A DNA stretch of 9,757 bases from an uncultured Anaerococcus sp. (GCA_943913325.1 CALTXP010000060.1:1-9757); one strand, 5' to 3'; shown: positions 1-7,437, counted from the first letter of the stretch. Notes: generated by a model not told the origin, from the sequence alone. Program-made: numbers and translations.

Positions 1-2
1 AA

Positions 3-2249
3 AATAAGAAAAGAGAGTGGAATTTTAATCCTAATATTTTTTCTATAGTAATGATGGTGTTATCAATTTTTATGCTTATTTTTATAATATCATCCAATAC
101 TGGTAAATTAGGTAATGTTATTACAAAAAGTTTTGAAAATACATTTGGAAAGCTTGGATTGGCGTTACCTATTATAATATTTATTAGTTTCTTTTTTGCT
201 TATAGAGATAAGTATAAGGATAATATAAAAGATTTTCTACTTTTATATTTGTTATTTCTAGTAAGTTTGGCTTTTATGTCAAAGGATTTCTATAGAAACG
301 ATTTGAGTTGGTCTATAGAAAATAGTGTACAAAGATCGGCTACAAGTGGTGGTTTAGTAGGAGGATTTTTATCTTATTACATAATAAGCTTCATAGGTAG
401 TTTAGGCTTAAATATCTTGTTTGTGATATCAATATTTTTATTTGTAATTGGAATTAGTCCCTTAACATATAAAGAATTTTTGCAAAAAGTAAGGGATTTT
501 TTGATTTTACTAAAGGATAGAATAATAGACTTATTTTCTAGTATAAATGATAAAAGAAAAGATAAAGGAATAGTTAAGAATGAAGAAAGTCTAGAGAATA
601 TTGAACAAAATCCTGTTGTAAGTAAAACTGTTGAAAAGACTAATAAGGAAAGTCCGATTGTAGAAAAAGAAGCTATAAAAAAGGATATTAAAGATAAGGT
701 AATTAAAAAACCAGCTTCTAGAAAACCTATAAAAGCCTATGATTTCGCTAAGGAAGATGAGGTAGAAGTTAGATCATATAAGTCAAAACAAATTGAGATG
801 AAAGATTTAAATGAAAATATTAAAAAAGATTTTGATAATTACAACTATCCGTCTATTGATCTTTTAGAAGATAGATCTGAAGCAGGTGCAATTAATGAAA
901 GCGAAATAAAAGAAAAAGCTCTATCAATTGAGGAAACTTTAGATAGTTTTGGAATAGAAGCTAAGGTAGTTCAAATAGATGTTGGACCAACTGTTACTTG
1001 TTATGAGTTAAAACCACAAAGAGGGGTAAAAGTTAGTAAAATATTAAACCTATCTGATGACTTAGCCTTATCACTTGCTACAAGTGGTATAAGAATATTA
1101 GCACCAATTCCTGGAAAGAGTCATGTAGGAATTGAAGTTCCTAATGCTAGTAAAGAAATTGTAGGATTTAAGGAAATAATTTCTACAAAAAATTTTGCCA
1201 ATTCAAAAAGCAAGATACCCTTTGCTATGGGAAAATCTATCGCAGGAGATCCAGTTGTATCAGGTATTGAAAAAATGCCTCACTTACTTGTTTCAGGGGC
1301 TACGGGTTCTGGTAAATCAGTTTGTATCAATACAATTATAATGAGTATTTTATATAAGCATTCTCCAGATGAGGTAAAACTTTTGATGATTGATCCAAAA
1401 GTTGTAGAACTCTCTGTATATAATGGAATACCCCACTTGCTAATGCCTGTTATAACTGATCCTAAAAAGGCAAGTTCTTCTCTATTTTGGGCTATTTCTG
1501 AAATGGAAAAAAGATATAAGGCTTTTCAAAAGTACCATGTAAGAGATATAGAGGGTTATAAGCAAGCATCCCAAACTGATGAATCTATGGAAAATCTTCC
1601 TTATATAGTTGTAATAATTGACGAGCTTGCAGATCTTATGATGACAGCTGCTAGTGAAGTGGAAGATTATATAATGCGTCTTGCTCAAAAGTCAAGAGCT
1701 TGTGGTATTCACCTTGTTATTGCGACTCAAAGACCTACTGTAGATGTTATTACAGGTACTATAAAAGCAAATATTCCATCTAGGATATCTTTTGCTGTAA
1801 CTAGTCAGACAGATTCAAGGACAATACTAGATACTGCAGGAGCGGAGAAACTACTTGGTAAGGGAGATATGCTTTATGCTCCTAGCGATTCTATGAAGCC
1901 ACTTAGGATTCAAGGAGCCTTTGTATCTGATAAGGAAGTTTTAAGCGTAGTTGATTATATAAAACAAGAAACTAAAACCGATTACGATCAAAGTGCTATA
2001 GAGACTGTTGAGGAAAATTCTCAAGTAAAAGAGGTAGATGATGAGGATGAGTTATTAGATCAAGCAATTCAGATAATAATAGAAGAAAATACAGCATCAG
2101 TTTCCTTACTACAAAGAAAGCTAAGGGTAGGATATGCTAGAGCAGGAAGGATTATAGATCAATTAGAATCTAAGGGTGTTGTAGGCCCTTATGAAGGCAG
2201 CAAGCCACGTAAAGTTCTAGTGGATAGAACTTATTTAGAAGGAGAGTAA
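3..2249 (+). CDS. ftsK: DNA translocase FtsK/SpoIIIE, 5'-partial at window edge
   Basis: This is an ATP-driven double-stranded DNA translocase that acts at the division septum in chromosome segregation. Numbering residues from the ATG at 51, I see hydrophobic membrane segments within about residues 1-135, a charged low-complexity linker to about 260, then the motor. The motor has Walker A GATGSGKS around K422, Walker B VVIIDE at D524-E525, and the family motifs RPTVDVITG and LGKGDMLY. The C-terminal winged-helix gamma domain, which in the family reads KOPS-like DNA sequences, lies at about 666-732. The frame stays open upstream of 51 to the window edge (...REWNFNPNIFSIV-MM), and there is no ribosome binding site before 51, so the true start probably lies outside the window. 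About 750 aa is ordinary for the family. It ends 1 bp before pgsA, so the two are almost certainly co-transcribed. The motor assignment is very secure; FtsK versus SpoIIIE naming is not resolved. Confidence 0.97.
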   Translation, partial: NKKREWNFNPNIFSIVMMVLSIFMLIFIISSNTGKLGNVITKSFENTFGKLGLALPIIIFISFFFAYRDKYKDNIKDFLLLYLLFLVSLAFMSKDFYRNDLSWSIENSVQRSATSGGLVGGFLSYYIISFIGSLGLNILFVISIFLFVIGISPLTYKEFLQKVRDFLILLKDRIIDLFSSINDKRKDKGIVKNEESLENIEQNPVVSKTVEKTNKESPIVEKEAIKKDIKDKVIKKPASRKPIKAYDFAKEDEVEVRSYKSKQIEMKDLNENIKKDFDNYNYPSIDLLEDRSEAGAINESEIKEKALSIEETLDSFGIEAKVVQIDVGPTVTCYELKPQRGVKVSKILNLSDDLALSLATSGIRILAPIPGKSHVGIEVPNASKEIVGFKEIISTKNFANSKSKIPFAMGKSIAGDPVVSGIEKMPHLLVSGATGSGKSVCINTIIMSILYKHSPDEVKLLMIDPKVVELSVYNGIPHLLMPVITDPKKASSSLFWAISEMEKRYKAFQKYHVRDIEGYKQASQTDESMENLPYIVVIIDELADLMMTAASEVEDYIMRLAQKSRACGIHLVIATQRPTVDVITGTIKANIPSRISFAVTSQTDSRTILDTAGAEKLLGKGDMLYAPSDSMKPLRIQGAFVSDKEVLSVVDYIKQETKTDYDQSAIETVEENSQVKEVDDEDELLDQAIQIIIEENTASVSLLQRKLRVGYARAGRIIDQLESKGVVGPYEGSKPRKVLVDRTYLEGE

Positions 2250-2250
2250 G

Positions 2251-2781
2251 ATGAACATAGCTAACAAAGTCACAACATTAAGGTTAGTATTGATACCTGT
2301 TTTTATTATTTTGTATTATATATACGGGAGAAGCAATAATTTAGCAGCGATAATATTTATATTAGCATCATTAACAGATGCCCTTGATGGGCATCTAGCA
2401 CGTAGTAGAAATCTAGTAACTACTTTTGGGAAGTTTGTAGATCCTTTGGCAGATAAACTTTTAACTATGGCAGCTTTTATTGTCCTAGTAGGCGGTAATA
2501 TTTTGCCAGCTTGGGCTGTAATAATTATCTTATCCCGTGAGCTAGCTATAACAGCCTTTAGGACTATTGCAGCAGACCAAGGTATAGTTATTGCAGCTAG
2601 TAAATGGGGCAAAGCAAAGACTACAAGTCAAATGCTAGCTTTAGTGATGCTTTTATTTAATAACAATACTTTAAATAATCTTGGTATATATGTATTTTAT
2701 TTAGCAGTAATACTAACGATTATATCAGGTGCTGATTATATAATTAAAAATAAAAAAGTTTTGGACTTAGAAAATATATAA
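2251..2781 (+). CDS. pgsA: CDP-diacylglycerol--glycerol-3-phosphate 3-phosphatidyltransferase
   Basis: This integral membrane enzyme condenses CDP-diacylglycerol with glycerol-3-phosphate to give phosphatidylglycerophosphate, the first committed step to phosphatidylglycerol and cardiolipin. The CDP-alcohol phosphotransferase signature D-x2-DG-x2-AR-x8-G-x3-D-x3-D is complete at residues 43-68 (D43, D46, G47, A50, R51, G60, D64, D68). The N-terminal NKVTTLRLVLIPVF is typical of bacterial PgsA, and several hydrophobic helices follow. Its 176 aa is the normal size. The start is fixed by AAGGAGAG at 2239-2246, which lies inside the 3' end of ftsK, one base before the ATG, so translation is probably coupled. 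In many Firmicutes pgsA is followed closely by cinA and recA; here a bacteriocin cassette separates it from recA and no cinA is visible. PgsA rather than another CDP-alcohol transferase is supported by motif and context. Confidence 0.96.
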   Translation: MNIANKVTTLRLVLIPVFIILYYIYGRSNNLAAIIFILASLTDALDGHLARSRNLVTTFGKFVDPLADKLLTMAAFIVLVGGNILPAWAVIIILSRELAITAFRTIAADQGIVIAASKWGKAKTTSQMLALVMLLFNNNTLNNLGIYVFYLAVILTIISGADYIIKNKKVLDLENI

Positions 2782-2794
2782 AACTACACATTTA

Positions 2795-2849
2795 TGTACT
2801 GACCCCCAAAAGTTGAACTAATAAATCAACTTAAGGAGGTCAGTTTTTT
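2795..2849 (+). terminator. Hairpin terminator after pgsA, resembling an IS3-family end
   Basis: Two 18-nt arms at 2799-2816 and 2826-2843 pair at 15 of 18 positions around a 9-nt loop, followed directly by six T (2844-2849). This is a textbook Rho-independent terminator 17 bp downstream of pgsA and should close the ftsK-pgsA operon. The left side, TGTACTGACCCCCAAAAGTT from 2795, also resembles the terminal inverted repeats of IS3-family (IS150-like) elements as I recall them, and a related sequence lies at 9731-9749 (16 of 19 identical). No transposase gene or matching right end ending in CA is present here, so this is either a solo remnant, a MITE-like element, or a terminator that merely resembles an IS end. 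Confidence 0.75.
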
Positions 2850-2867
2850 ATATATACTGGAAAAAGT

Positions 2868-2899
2868 TTGCAAATGAAATTATTTTATGCTAGCATAAA
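2868..2899 (+). promoter_or_regulatory. Candidate promoter with overlapping 16-bp palindrome for the bacteriocin operon
   Basis: A weak sigma-A-like pair is seen: TTGCAA (2868-2873), a 17-bp spacer, then TAGCAT (2891-2896), each 4 of 6 to consensus. A perfect 16-bp palindrome, TTTATGCTAGCATAAA (2884-2899), overlaps the -10, which is where a dimeric repressor would sit. A smaller hairpin, ACTTGCT/AGTAAGT (2912-2918 with 2922-2928, one G-U pair), lies in the leader before the bacteriocin start at 2954. The palindrome is a direct observation; its role as an operator and the exact promoter are inference. Confidence 0.45.
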
Positions 2900-2953
2900 G
2901 ATGTAAACGTGACTTGCTTTAAGTAAGTAAATGAATTTTGGAAAGAGTATTAA

Positions 2954-3249
2954 ATGAAAAAAGCGAGAAAGATCCCAGTTCTAAGTATATTATTGTTCAT
3001 GCTATTTGCAAACACTCTTGCACTTGCTGTGGAAGAATATGCATCTAATGGATTATGGGAATATGGGCAAGTAAAAGAGGATTTGGATATTCAAACTATT
3101 TTCATTCCTCTAATTTACATCATTCAAGCGTTGTTAATCCTAAAAATGATAATAGCGCTAGGGGTTCTGGAGAAGCAGGAGAATGGTCAAAAGCAAGATA
3201 TTATAAAGTACCACCAACTGGATTAGAATATTATTACGGTTTTGATTGA
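2954..3249 (+). pseudogene. Lactococcin 972-family bacteriocin precursor, frameshifted
   Basis: The gene is split over two frames. From ATG 2954 (weak SD GGAAAG at 2940-2945) the first frame gives a Sec signal peptide: KK..RK, a hydrophobic stretch, and an AxA site at residues 23-25. It then gives NGLWEYGQVK and loses homology. The frame one base back, up to the TGA at 3247-3249, gives GYSNYFHSSNLHHSSVV, AGEWSKARYY and an end in YYYGFD. Together these match the lactococcin 972 layout as I know it (a W-x-YG segment, SNY-H....H..-VV, GxWxKA, an aromatic YYxF C-terminus). Adding one A to the run at 3073-3076 would join them into a 98-aa precursor with a mature peptide of about 73 aa, close to the 66 aa of lactococcin 972. 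The family is secreted, binds lipid II and blocks septum formation. As written, the product would be a 90-aa protein with an unrelated tail, so the gene is inactive or the base is a sequencing error. Confidence 0.82.
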
Positions 3250-3256
3250 TTTAAGT

Positions 3257-3294
3257 ATATTAGGATTCTGTGATCGTAGAATCCTAATATTTTT
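3257..3294 (+). terminator. Intercistronic hairpin between bacteriocin and membrane-protein genes
   Basis: A perfect 13-bp stem (ATATTAGGATTCT at 3257-3269 with its complement at 3278-3290), an 8-nt loop and a short TTTT tail lie 7 bp after the bacteriocin stop. The SD of the next gene (AGGTGG, 3295-3300) begins immediately after the tail. A partial terminator here would let the bacteriocin mRNA be made in excess over the transporter mRNA, as in other bacteriocin operons; it could also protect the 3' end of the short transcript. The short T tract suggests leaky termination. Confidence 0.72.
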
Positions 3295-3305
3295 AGGTGG
3301 TAAGT

Positions 3306-5337
3306 ATGAAAAAGATTAATAAGTTAATTATATTTTTAATAACAGTATGTATTAGTATATTATGCATAAATATATACATAGTAAATGAATACCAAAGGAT
3401 AAGACATTTAGAAAAAGAAATAAGTCAGGATAGTATATATTTAAAAGAAGAGACAATAGAGACTGATAAATTATTAAATGAATTAAGTGAATTATCAGAT
3501 AAGTATAAGGTTTCTTTTGTAAAAACCGCAAGTAATAATAATGATTATTATAAATTATTAATGATAAATGAAGAGACTTTTCCATATGAGAGCTTTGGAG
3601 GTGACTTTAATAAAGGTGATCTTCCCCAAAATCTCCCTGTGTTTATGAATATAGGCTCTCTTATTATAACGGATATGAATAACTACTATAAAGAAACAGG
3701 AGATTCTATAAATGGAGAATATACTATTATATCAAATGAGCCTTATGATAGAGATTCATTAGTTAAAGAATTATCAGATTTTCTATCAACAAGTCCGGAA
3801 GAATTGACCAAAAAAAGTCAAGGAAGTAGCTATTCTTATATAAATAATACATCTATATTTTCAACTATTGCAATTTTAGTATTTTTATTAGCTTTGTTAT
3901 TAGTGTCATTATATTCTCCGCTAGTAAATATGGATAAAATTGGAATTCAAAAATTATTAGGAATAAAAGAAATAGATATTCTAAAATCTTATATGTTAGG
4001 GAGTATTCTCACTATTGTTATAACAAGTATTATAATAGATATTGGAATATATATTATGAATTCCTATATACCAGATAATTTTTACACAAGCCTTATTATT
4101 ATGCAGGTATCTATACTTTTAGTGTATATGATAATAGGAATTTTATTAAATAAAATAATTAATCATATTACAATAAGTAATATGATTAAGGGGTTCGTGT
4201 CTATGAAATGGGTACATTTTATAAATTTTGCTCTTAAAATAATAGTATCAATTTTTGTTGTGGGATCATTATATATGCTATCAATGAGTTTTGACTTTAC
4301 TTTCGATAGTTTAAAAAAAGCGGATTTTTATACGAGAAAAAGTCCTAACTACTTAACAGGAGAGTCTATAAGCGAATCAAACGAACGATTGTTTATGAAA
4401 AGTAAAGAATATTCCAAAATACCATATGATGCCTATAAAGATATGGTAAAAAATATTGATGATGTTTGTTATATTGATTATCGAAAAATTCGAACCTTAT
4501 TGGAGTAATAATAGTTATGATAAAGACAAAAGCTATGATGTTTTAAATGTAAATGATAATTATATTAAAAAACTTGGTTTTAATCCTAACATTGGTGAAA
4601 ATGTATTATATGTTCCATCAACCATGAAAGATGTCAACATAGAGGAAATGTTTGCTTATTATTTTTATCAAACTGATAATGTTAAAGAGATAGAAGAAGA
4701 TAAATTAAAAGATATTGATATTGATATATATTATTATGATAAAGATATTGAAGCTATCACATATGACGAGGATAAGCCTTTGGTTAAAAATCCTATTATA
4801 AGCCTCGTAGATGATATGAATATGAATTTAGGTGAGATGCAAGCATTATCTAATACGGGCATTAACAATCCTATAAAGATAGAAAATACTAAGGAAAATA
4901 GAGAAATAATTGATAAGATTTATAAAAAATATAATGGAGAATATTATATGAAGTTTTCTCCTATATCATCTATTTTTAAAGATAGACTAGAAGAATATAA
5001 ATCTTTTATAATTAAAGTATCCATTGCGCTGATAAGTTTGATAATCCTATCCATATTTGTATCTTTCTTTATCATACAAGGATATTTTTTAACAGAGAAT
5101 AGATATCTTAATGTGACTAAAATTTTAGGTCATAGGTTAATAGATAGGTTTAGGATTCTTTTTATATTGATAGGTATATTAGACCTTGCCGCTCTTATAG
5201 TATTAAGTATTTTAACTAAAAATCGACTTATCTTAGCTATTTTCTCTATTTTTATCCTTATAGATATTCTTCTAATTATAACTTTTATAAAGGTTAAGGA
5301 TAACAAAAATCTTGTGGCTAAACTTAAAGGAGTATAA
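3306..5337 (+). pseudogene. Bacteriocin-associated FtsX-like membrane protein (DUF1430 type), frameshifted
   Basis: This looks like the large membrane component that accompanies lactococcin 972-type bacteriocins, thought to act with the adjacent ATPase in immunity and/or export. I chose ATG 3306 over GTG 3297 because AGGTGG at 3295-3300 fits it. The first frame (400 aa, stop at 4506-4508) has a helix near residues 6-26, an outside domain to about 180, then helices near 186-207, 229-250, 261-284 and 306-328. The rest, in the frame one base later, runs to the TAA at 5335-5337 with a second outside domain and three more helices. A KLLG motif after one helix and KILG after the matching later helix point to a two-fold internal repeat, as in MacB/FtsX permeases. 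Removing one A from the five at 4484-4488 restores YRKFEPYWSNN and about 676 aa, the usual size. As written it is broken. The ATPase start lies 1 bp beyond its stop. Confidence 0.83.
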
Positions 5338-5338
5338 A

Positions 5339-5968
5339 ATGATAAAAATAAAAAATTTATCCAAATCATTTGATGATCATATGGTCTTAGATAATATAAA
5401 TTTAGACATCAAAGAAGGCGAGATGGTAGCTATACTTGGAGAATCAGGTTCTGGAAAATCTACTCTTCTTAATATAATTGGCCTTATAGAAGGTGATTAT
5501 GACGGAGATTATTATTTTAAAGATAATAAAAATGTAAGAGTAAATAGTTCGAAGAGCTCAAAACTAATCAGAGAAGAAATCTCATACATATTTCAGTCAT
5601 TTGCTCTTATAGAAGATGAGTCGGTGAGAGATAACTTAAAGCTTGCTCTTAAATATGTCAACAAATCAAAAGATGAAGAGGAAAATATGATTTTTGAAGC
5701 ACTTGAAAAAGTAAATATGAAAGATCATATAGATAAAATAGTAGCAAGTTTGTCTGGAGGAGAGCAGCAAAGAGTTGCTTTAGCTAGAGCGATCTTAAAA
5801 CCATCTAGCTTGATACTAGCAGATGAACCAACGGGATCATTGGATGAAAAAAATAAGGAATATGTAATGGATGTCTTAAAAGACTTAAATAAATCTGGAA
5901 AAACTGTACTAGTTGTAACTCATGATAAGTATACAGCAAGTATGTGTCAAAGAAAAATAAATATCTGA
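5339..5968 (+). CDS. ABC transporter ATP-binding protein of the lactococcin 972-type cassette
   Basis: This is a cytoplasmic ATPase of 209 aa, the short size typical of MacB/LolD-like and bacteriocin-associated ABC subunits. All motifs are intact: Walker A GESGSGKST (34-42), Q-loop Q86, signature LSGGEQQ (138-144), Walker B LILADEP (158-164) with catalytic E163, D-loop SLD (167-169) and H-loop H195. The start is ATG 5339, preceded by AAAGGAG at 5326-5332; the in-frame ATG at 5312 lacks such a site and lies within the upstream gene. It begins 1 bp after the membrane-protein stop, so the two are co-translated partners and the ATPase most likely drives that permease. The likely role is self-immunity or export for the bacteriocin; the substrate cannot be read from the sequence. 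Unlike its two upstream neighbours it has no frame defect. Confidence 0.93.
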   Translation: MIKIKNLSKSFDDHMVLDNINLDIKEGEMVAILGESGSGKSTLLNIIGLIEGDYDGDYYFKDNKNVRVNSSKSSKLIREEISYIFQSFALIEDESVRDNLKLALKYVNKSKDEEENMIFEALEKVNMKDHIDKIVASLSGGEQQRVALARAILKPSSLILADEPTGSLDEKNKEYVMDVLKDLNKSGKTVLVVTHDKYTASMCQRKINI

Positions 5969-5991
5969 GTAAAAATCTTAGTAGGATTAAT

Positions 5992-6053
5992 AAATGATCG
6001 CCTTATCATTTGGGGGGTAAGTCCGCAATCTCCAATGATATAGGCGATTATTT
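5992..6053 (+). terminator. Long hairpin downstream of the ABC gene, probable operon terminator
   Basis: TCGCCT (5998-6003) pairs with AGGCGA (6042-6047), and TATCATT (6004-6010) pairs with AATGATA (6034-6040) across a single bulged T at 6041. Weaker A-T pairs extend outward (5992-5997 with 6048-6053). The 3' flank TTATTTTAT is T-rich, so termination of the bacteriocin operon is the simplest reading. The apical part is unusual: a run of six G (6012-6017) and a GTCCGC segment in a loop of about 18-20 nt, more GC-rich than its surroundings. It might instead be a structured RNA element; I do not recognise it as a known riboswitch. Confidence 0.6.
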
Positions 6054-6182
6054 TATGAAATATTATAATAAAAGCTAAGCAATTGTTGAGAATTTAATAA
6101 TAACTAATTAAAAAATCACAAGTTAAATTAAAAGTTTTTCCTTATATCAGAATTATATCCTACTTTAATAAAGGTAGAGAAA

Positions 6183-6191
6183 TGATATAAT
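6183..6191 (+). promoter_or_regulatory. Extended -10 promoter of recA
   Basis: TGATATAAT at 6183-6191 is a perfect extended -10 (TGn-TATAAT). The -35 region 17 bp upstream (around 6163-6168, CTTTAA) is poor, which is common for TGn promoters. It lies 48 bp before the recA start. The 5' leader contains two copies of ATAGGAGA (6199-6206 and 6227-6234); only the second is correctly spaced from the ATG. No GAAC-N4-GTTC LexA/DinR box was found by eye around it. The rest of 6055-6180 is AT-rich with nothing further I can support. Confidence 0.65.
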
Positions 6192-6239
6192 AAAACTAAT
6201 AGGAGACTATAGTTTATACAAAATATATAGGAGATTTAG

Positions 6240-7283
6240 ATGGATAATAATAAACAAAAGGCCCTAGATCAGGCCTTTAAAAATATTGAGAAAAAATATG
6301 GTAAAGGCTCCATAATGAAGATGGGTGAAGCTCCAAGAGTTTCAGTTTCTGCCATACCAACAGGAGCTATCAACCTTGACATGGCCCTTGGAATCGGTGG
6401 GATACCAAGGGGAAGAGTAATAGAAATATTTGGTCCAGAATCTTCTGGTAAAACAACCCTTGCTCTTCATATAATTGCAGAAGATCAAAAAGAAGGTAAT
6501 ACATGCGCCTTTATAGATGCAGAGCATGCCATGGATGCAGAGTATGCTAGAAACTTGGGAGTAGATATAGATAATCTAATTTTATCACAGCCAGATACTG
6601 GTGAACAAGGACTAGATATAGCTGAATCTCTAGTTAGATCTGGAGCAGTAGACCTAATTATTATAGATTCAGTAGCAGCTCTTGTACCTCGTGCTGAGAT
6701 TGAAGGAGAGATGGGAGATAGTCATGTTGGTCTTCAAGCAAGACTTATGAGTCAGGCCTTAAGAAGACTCACAGGTGTTATTTCAAAGTCAAATACTACT
6801 GTAGTATTTATCAATCAGTTAAGAGAAAAAGTTGGGGTGATGTTTGGATCTCCAGAAACCACAACTGGTGGTCGTGCTCTTAAATTTTATTCATCAGTAA
6901 GATTAGACATTAGAAGAGTAAAGACTATTACAGAAGGAGACAACTCTACAGGCTCTCGTACAAGAGTTAAAATTGTAAAGAATAAAGTTGCTCCACCATT
7001 TAAAGTAGTAGAGTTTGATATAATGTATGGAACAGGAATCTCTAAACCAGGTGTTATTCTAGATACAGCTGTAGATATGGATATTGTAGAAAAAGCTGGA
7101 TCATGGTTTTCATATAATGGAGATAAACTTGGTCAAGGACGCGAAAATGTAAAAACGTATCTAGAAGAAAATAAAGATATTATGAATGAAATTGAGGCAA
7201 AGATTAGAGCAACTTTAACAGAAGAAGATTCTAGTTTAGATGAGGATGATAAAGATACTCAAGAAAGTCTTGATATAAAGTAA
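6240..7283 (+). CDS. recA: Recombinase RecA
   Basis: This 347-aa cytoplasmic protein forms ATP-dependent filaments on single-stranded DNA, catalyses homologous pairing and strand exchange, and in most bacteria stimulates LexA self-cleavage. The N-terminal helix that packs against the next subunit is followed by Walker A GPESSGKTT (65-73), the EH-containing IDAEHAMDAEYA segment (92-103), Walker B LIIIDS (139-144), loop L1 around 153-165 (EIEGEMGDSHVGL) and loop L2 near 195-210 with FINQLREKVGVMFGSPETT. The C-terminal tail is strongly acidic (TEEDSSLDEDDKD), as usual in RecA. ATG 6240 is set by AGGAG at 6229-6233. It stands alone in its transcript, with the bacteriocin cassette upstream and convergent dinB downstream; recX and rny are not present here. 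Confidence 0.99.
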   Translation: MDNNKQKALDQAFKNIEKKYGKGSIMKMGEAPRVSVSAIPTGAINLDMALGIGGIPRGRVIEIFGPESSGKTTLALHIIAEDQKEGNTCAFIDAEHAMDAEYARNLGVDIDNLILSQPDTGEQGLDIAESLVRSGAVDLIIIDSVAALVPRAEIEGEMGDSHVGLQARLMSQALRRLTGVISKSNTTVVFINQLREKVGVMFGSPETTTGGRALKFYSSVRLDIRRVKTITEGDNSTGSRTRVKIVKNKVAPPFKVVEFDIMYGTGISKPGVILDTAVDMDIVEKAGSWFSYNGDKLGQGRENVKTYLEENKDIMNEIEAKIRATLTEEDSSLDEDDKDTQESLDIK

Positions 7284-7311
7284 AGTAGTCATATTAAAAA
7301 TTCAACTATAG

Positions 7312-7325
7312 AAATTGATCAATTT
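7312..7325. repeat. 14-bp perfect palindrome downstream of recA
   Basis: AAATTGATCAATTT is a perfect palindrome 28 bp after the recA stop. It could be a small protein-binding site or simply AT-rich chance; it is too tight to form an RNA hairpin with a loop of useful size. Confidence 0.3.
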
Positions 7326-7336
7326 AGATTTTATAA

Positions 7337-7385
7337 ACCCATAAATCGCAAACTCGTTAGTACTTAAACAGTGCGATTTATGGGT
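7337..7385. terminator. Hairpin in the convergent recA/dinB gap
   Basis: A 14-bp perfect stem (ACCCATAAATCGCA at 7337-7350 with its complement at 7372-7385) encloses a 21-nt loop. It lies 53 bp after recA and about 38 bp beyond the dinB stop on the other strand, so a shared bidirectional terminator is the natural reading. Flanking T tracts are modest in both directions (GGGTATTTAATTT on plus; TTTATAAAATC after the stem on minus), so efficiency is uncertain. Confidence 0.65.
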
Positions 7386-7415
7386 GGGTATTTAATTTGA
7401 ACTTGTTTTGTTGGA

Positions 7416-7437
7416 TTACTTTTTTATAAAAAAGTAA
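7416..7437. repeat. 22-bp perfect palindrome spanning the dinB stop codon
   Basis: TTAC, six T, AT, six A, GTAA form a perfect 22-bp palindrome that includes the dinB stop (7424-7426) and its last codons. On either strand it could fold into an A-U hairpin with a T run beside it, adding to termination between the convergent genes. Its low GC makes function doubtful. Confidence 0.35.

Noticed and set aside
51..53. ATG at 51 as the true ftsK start
   Set aside because: The frame is open to the window edge and no SD precedes 51; the missing N-terminus most likely lies upstream.
2316..2612. 98-aa reading frame on the minus strand within pgsA
   Set aside because: It is the antisense shadow of a well-conserved gene, with no SD and no recognisable domain.
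3071..3080. Programmed ribosomal -1 frameshift in the bacteriocin gene
   Set aside because: GTAAAAGAGG lacks a proper heptameric slippery sequence, I see no clear stimulatory structure, and the neighbouring gene has a shift of the opposite sign, pointing to mutation or error.
3055..3249. Separate 64-aa gene starting MGIWASKRGFGYSN
   Set aside because: There is no ribosome binding site at 3055, and its conserved part continues the bacteriocin begun at 2954; it is the 3' half of a frameshifted gene.
4456..5337. Separate 293-aa membrane protein gene
   Set aside because: The first codons overlap the upstream frame without an SD, and homology is best explained as the C-terminal part of one permease split by an extra A at 4484-4488.
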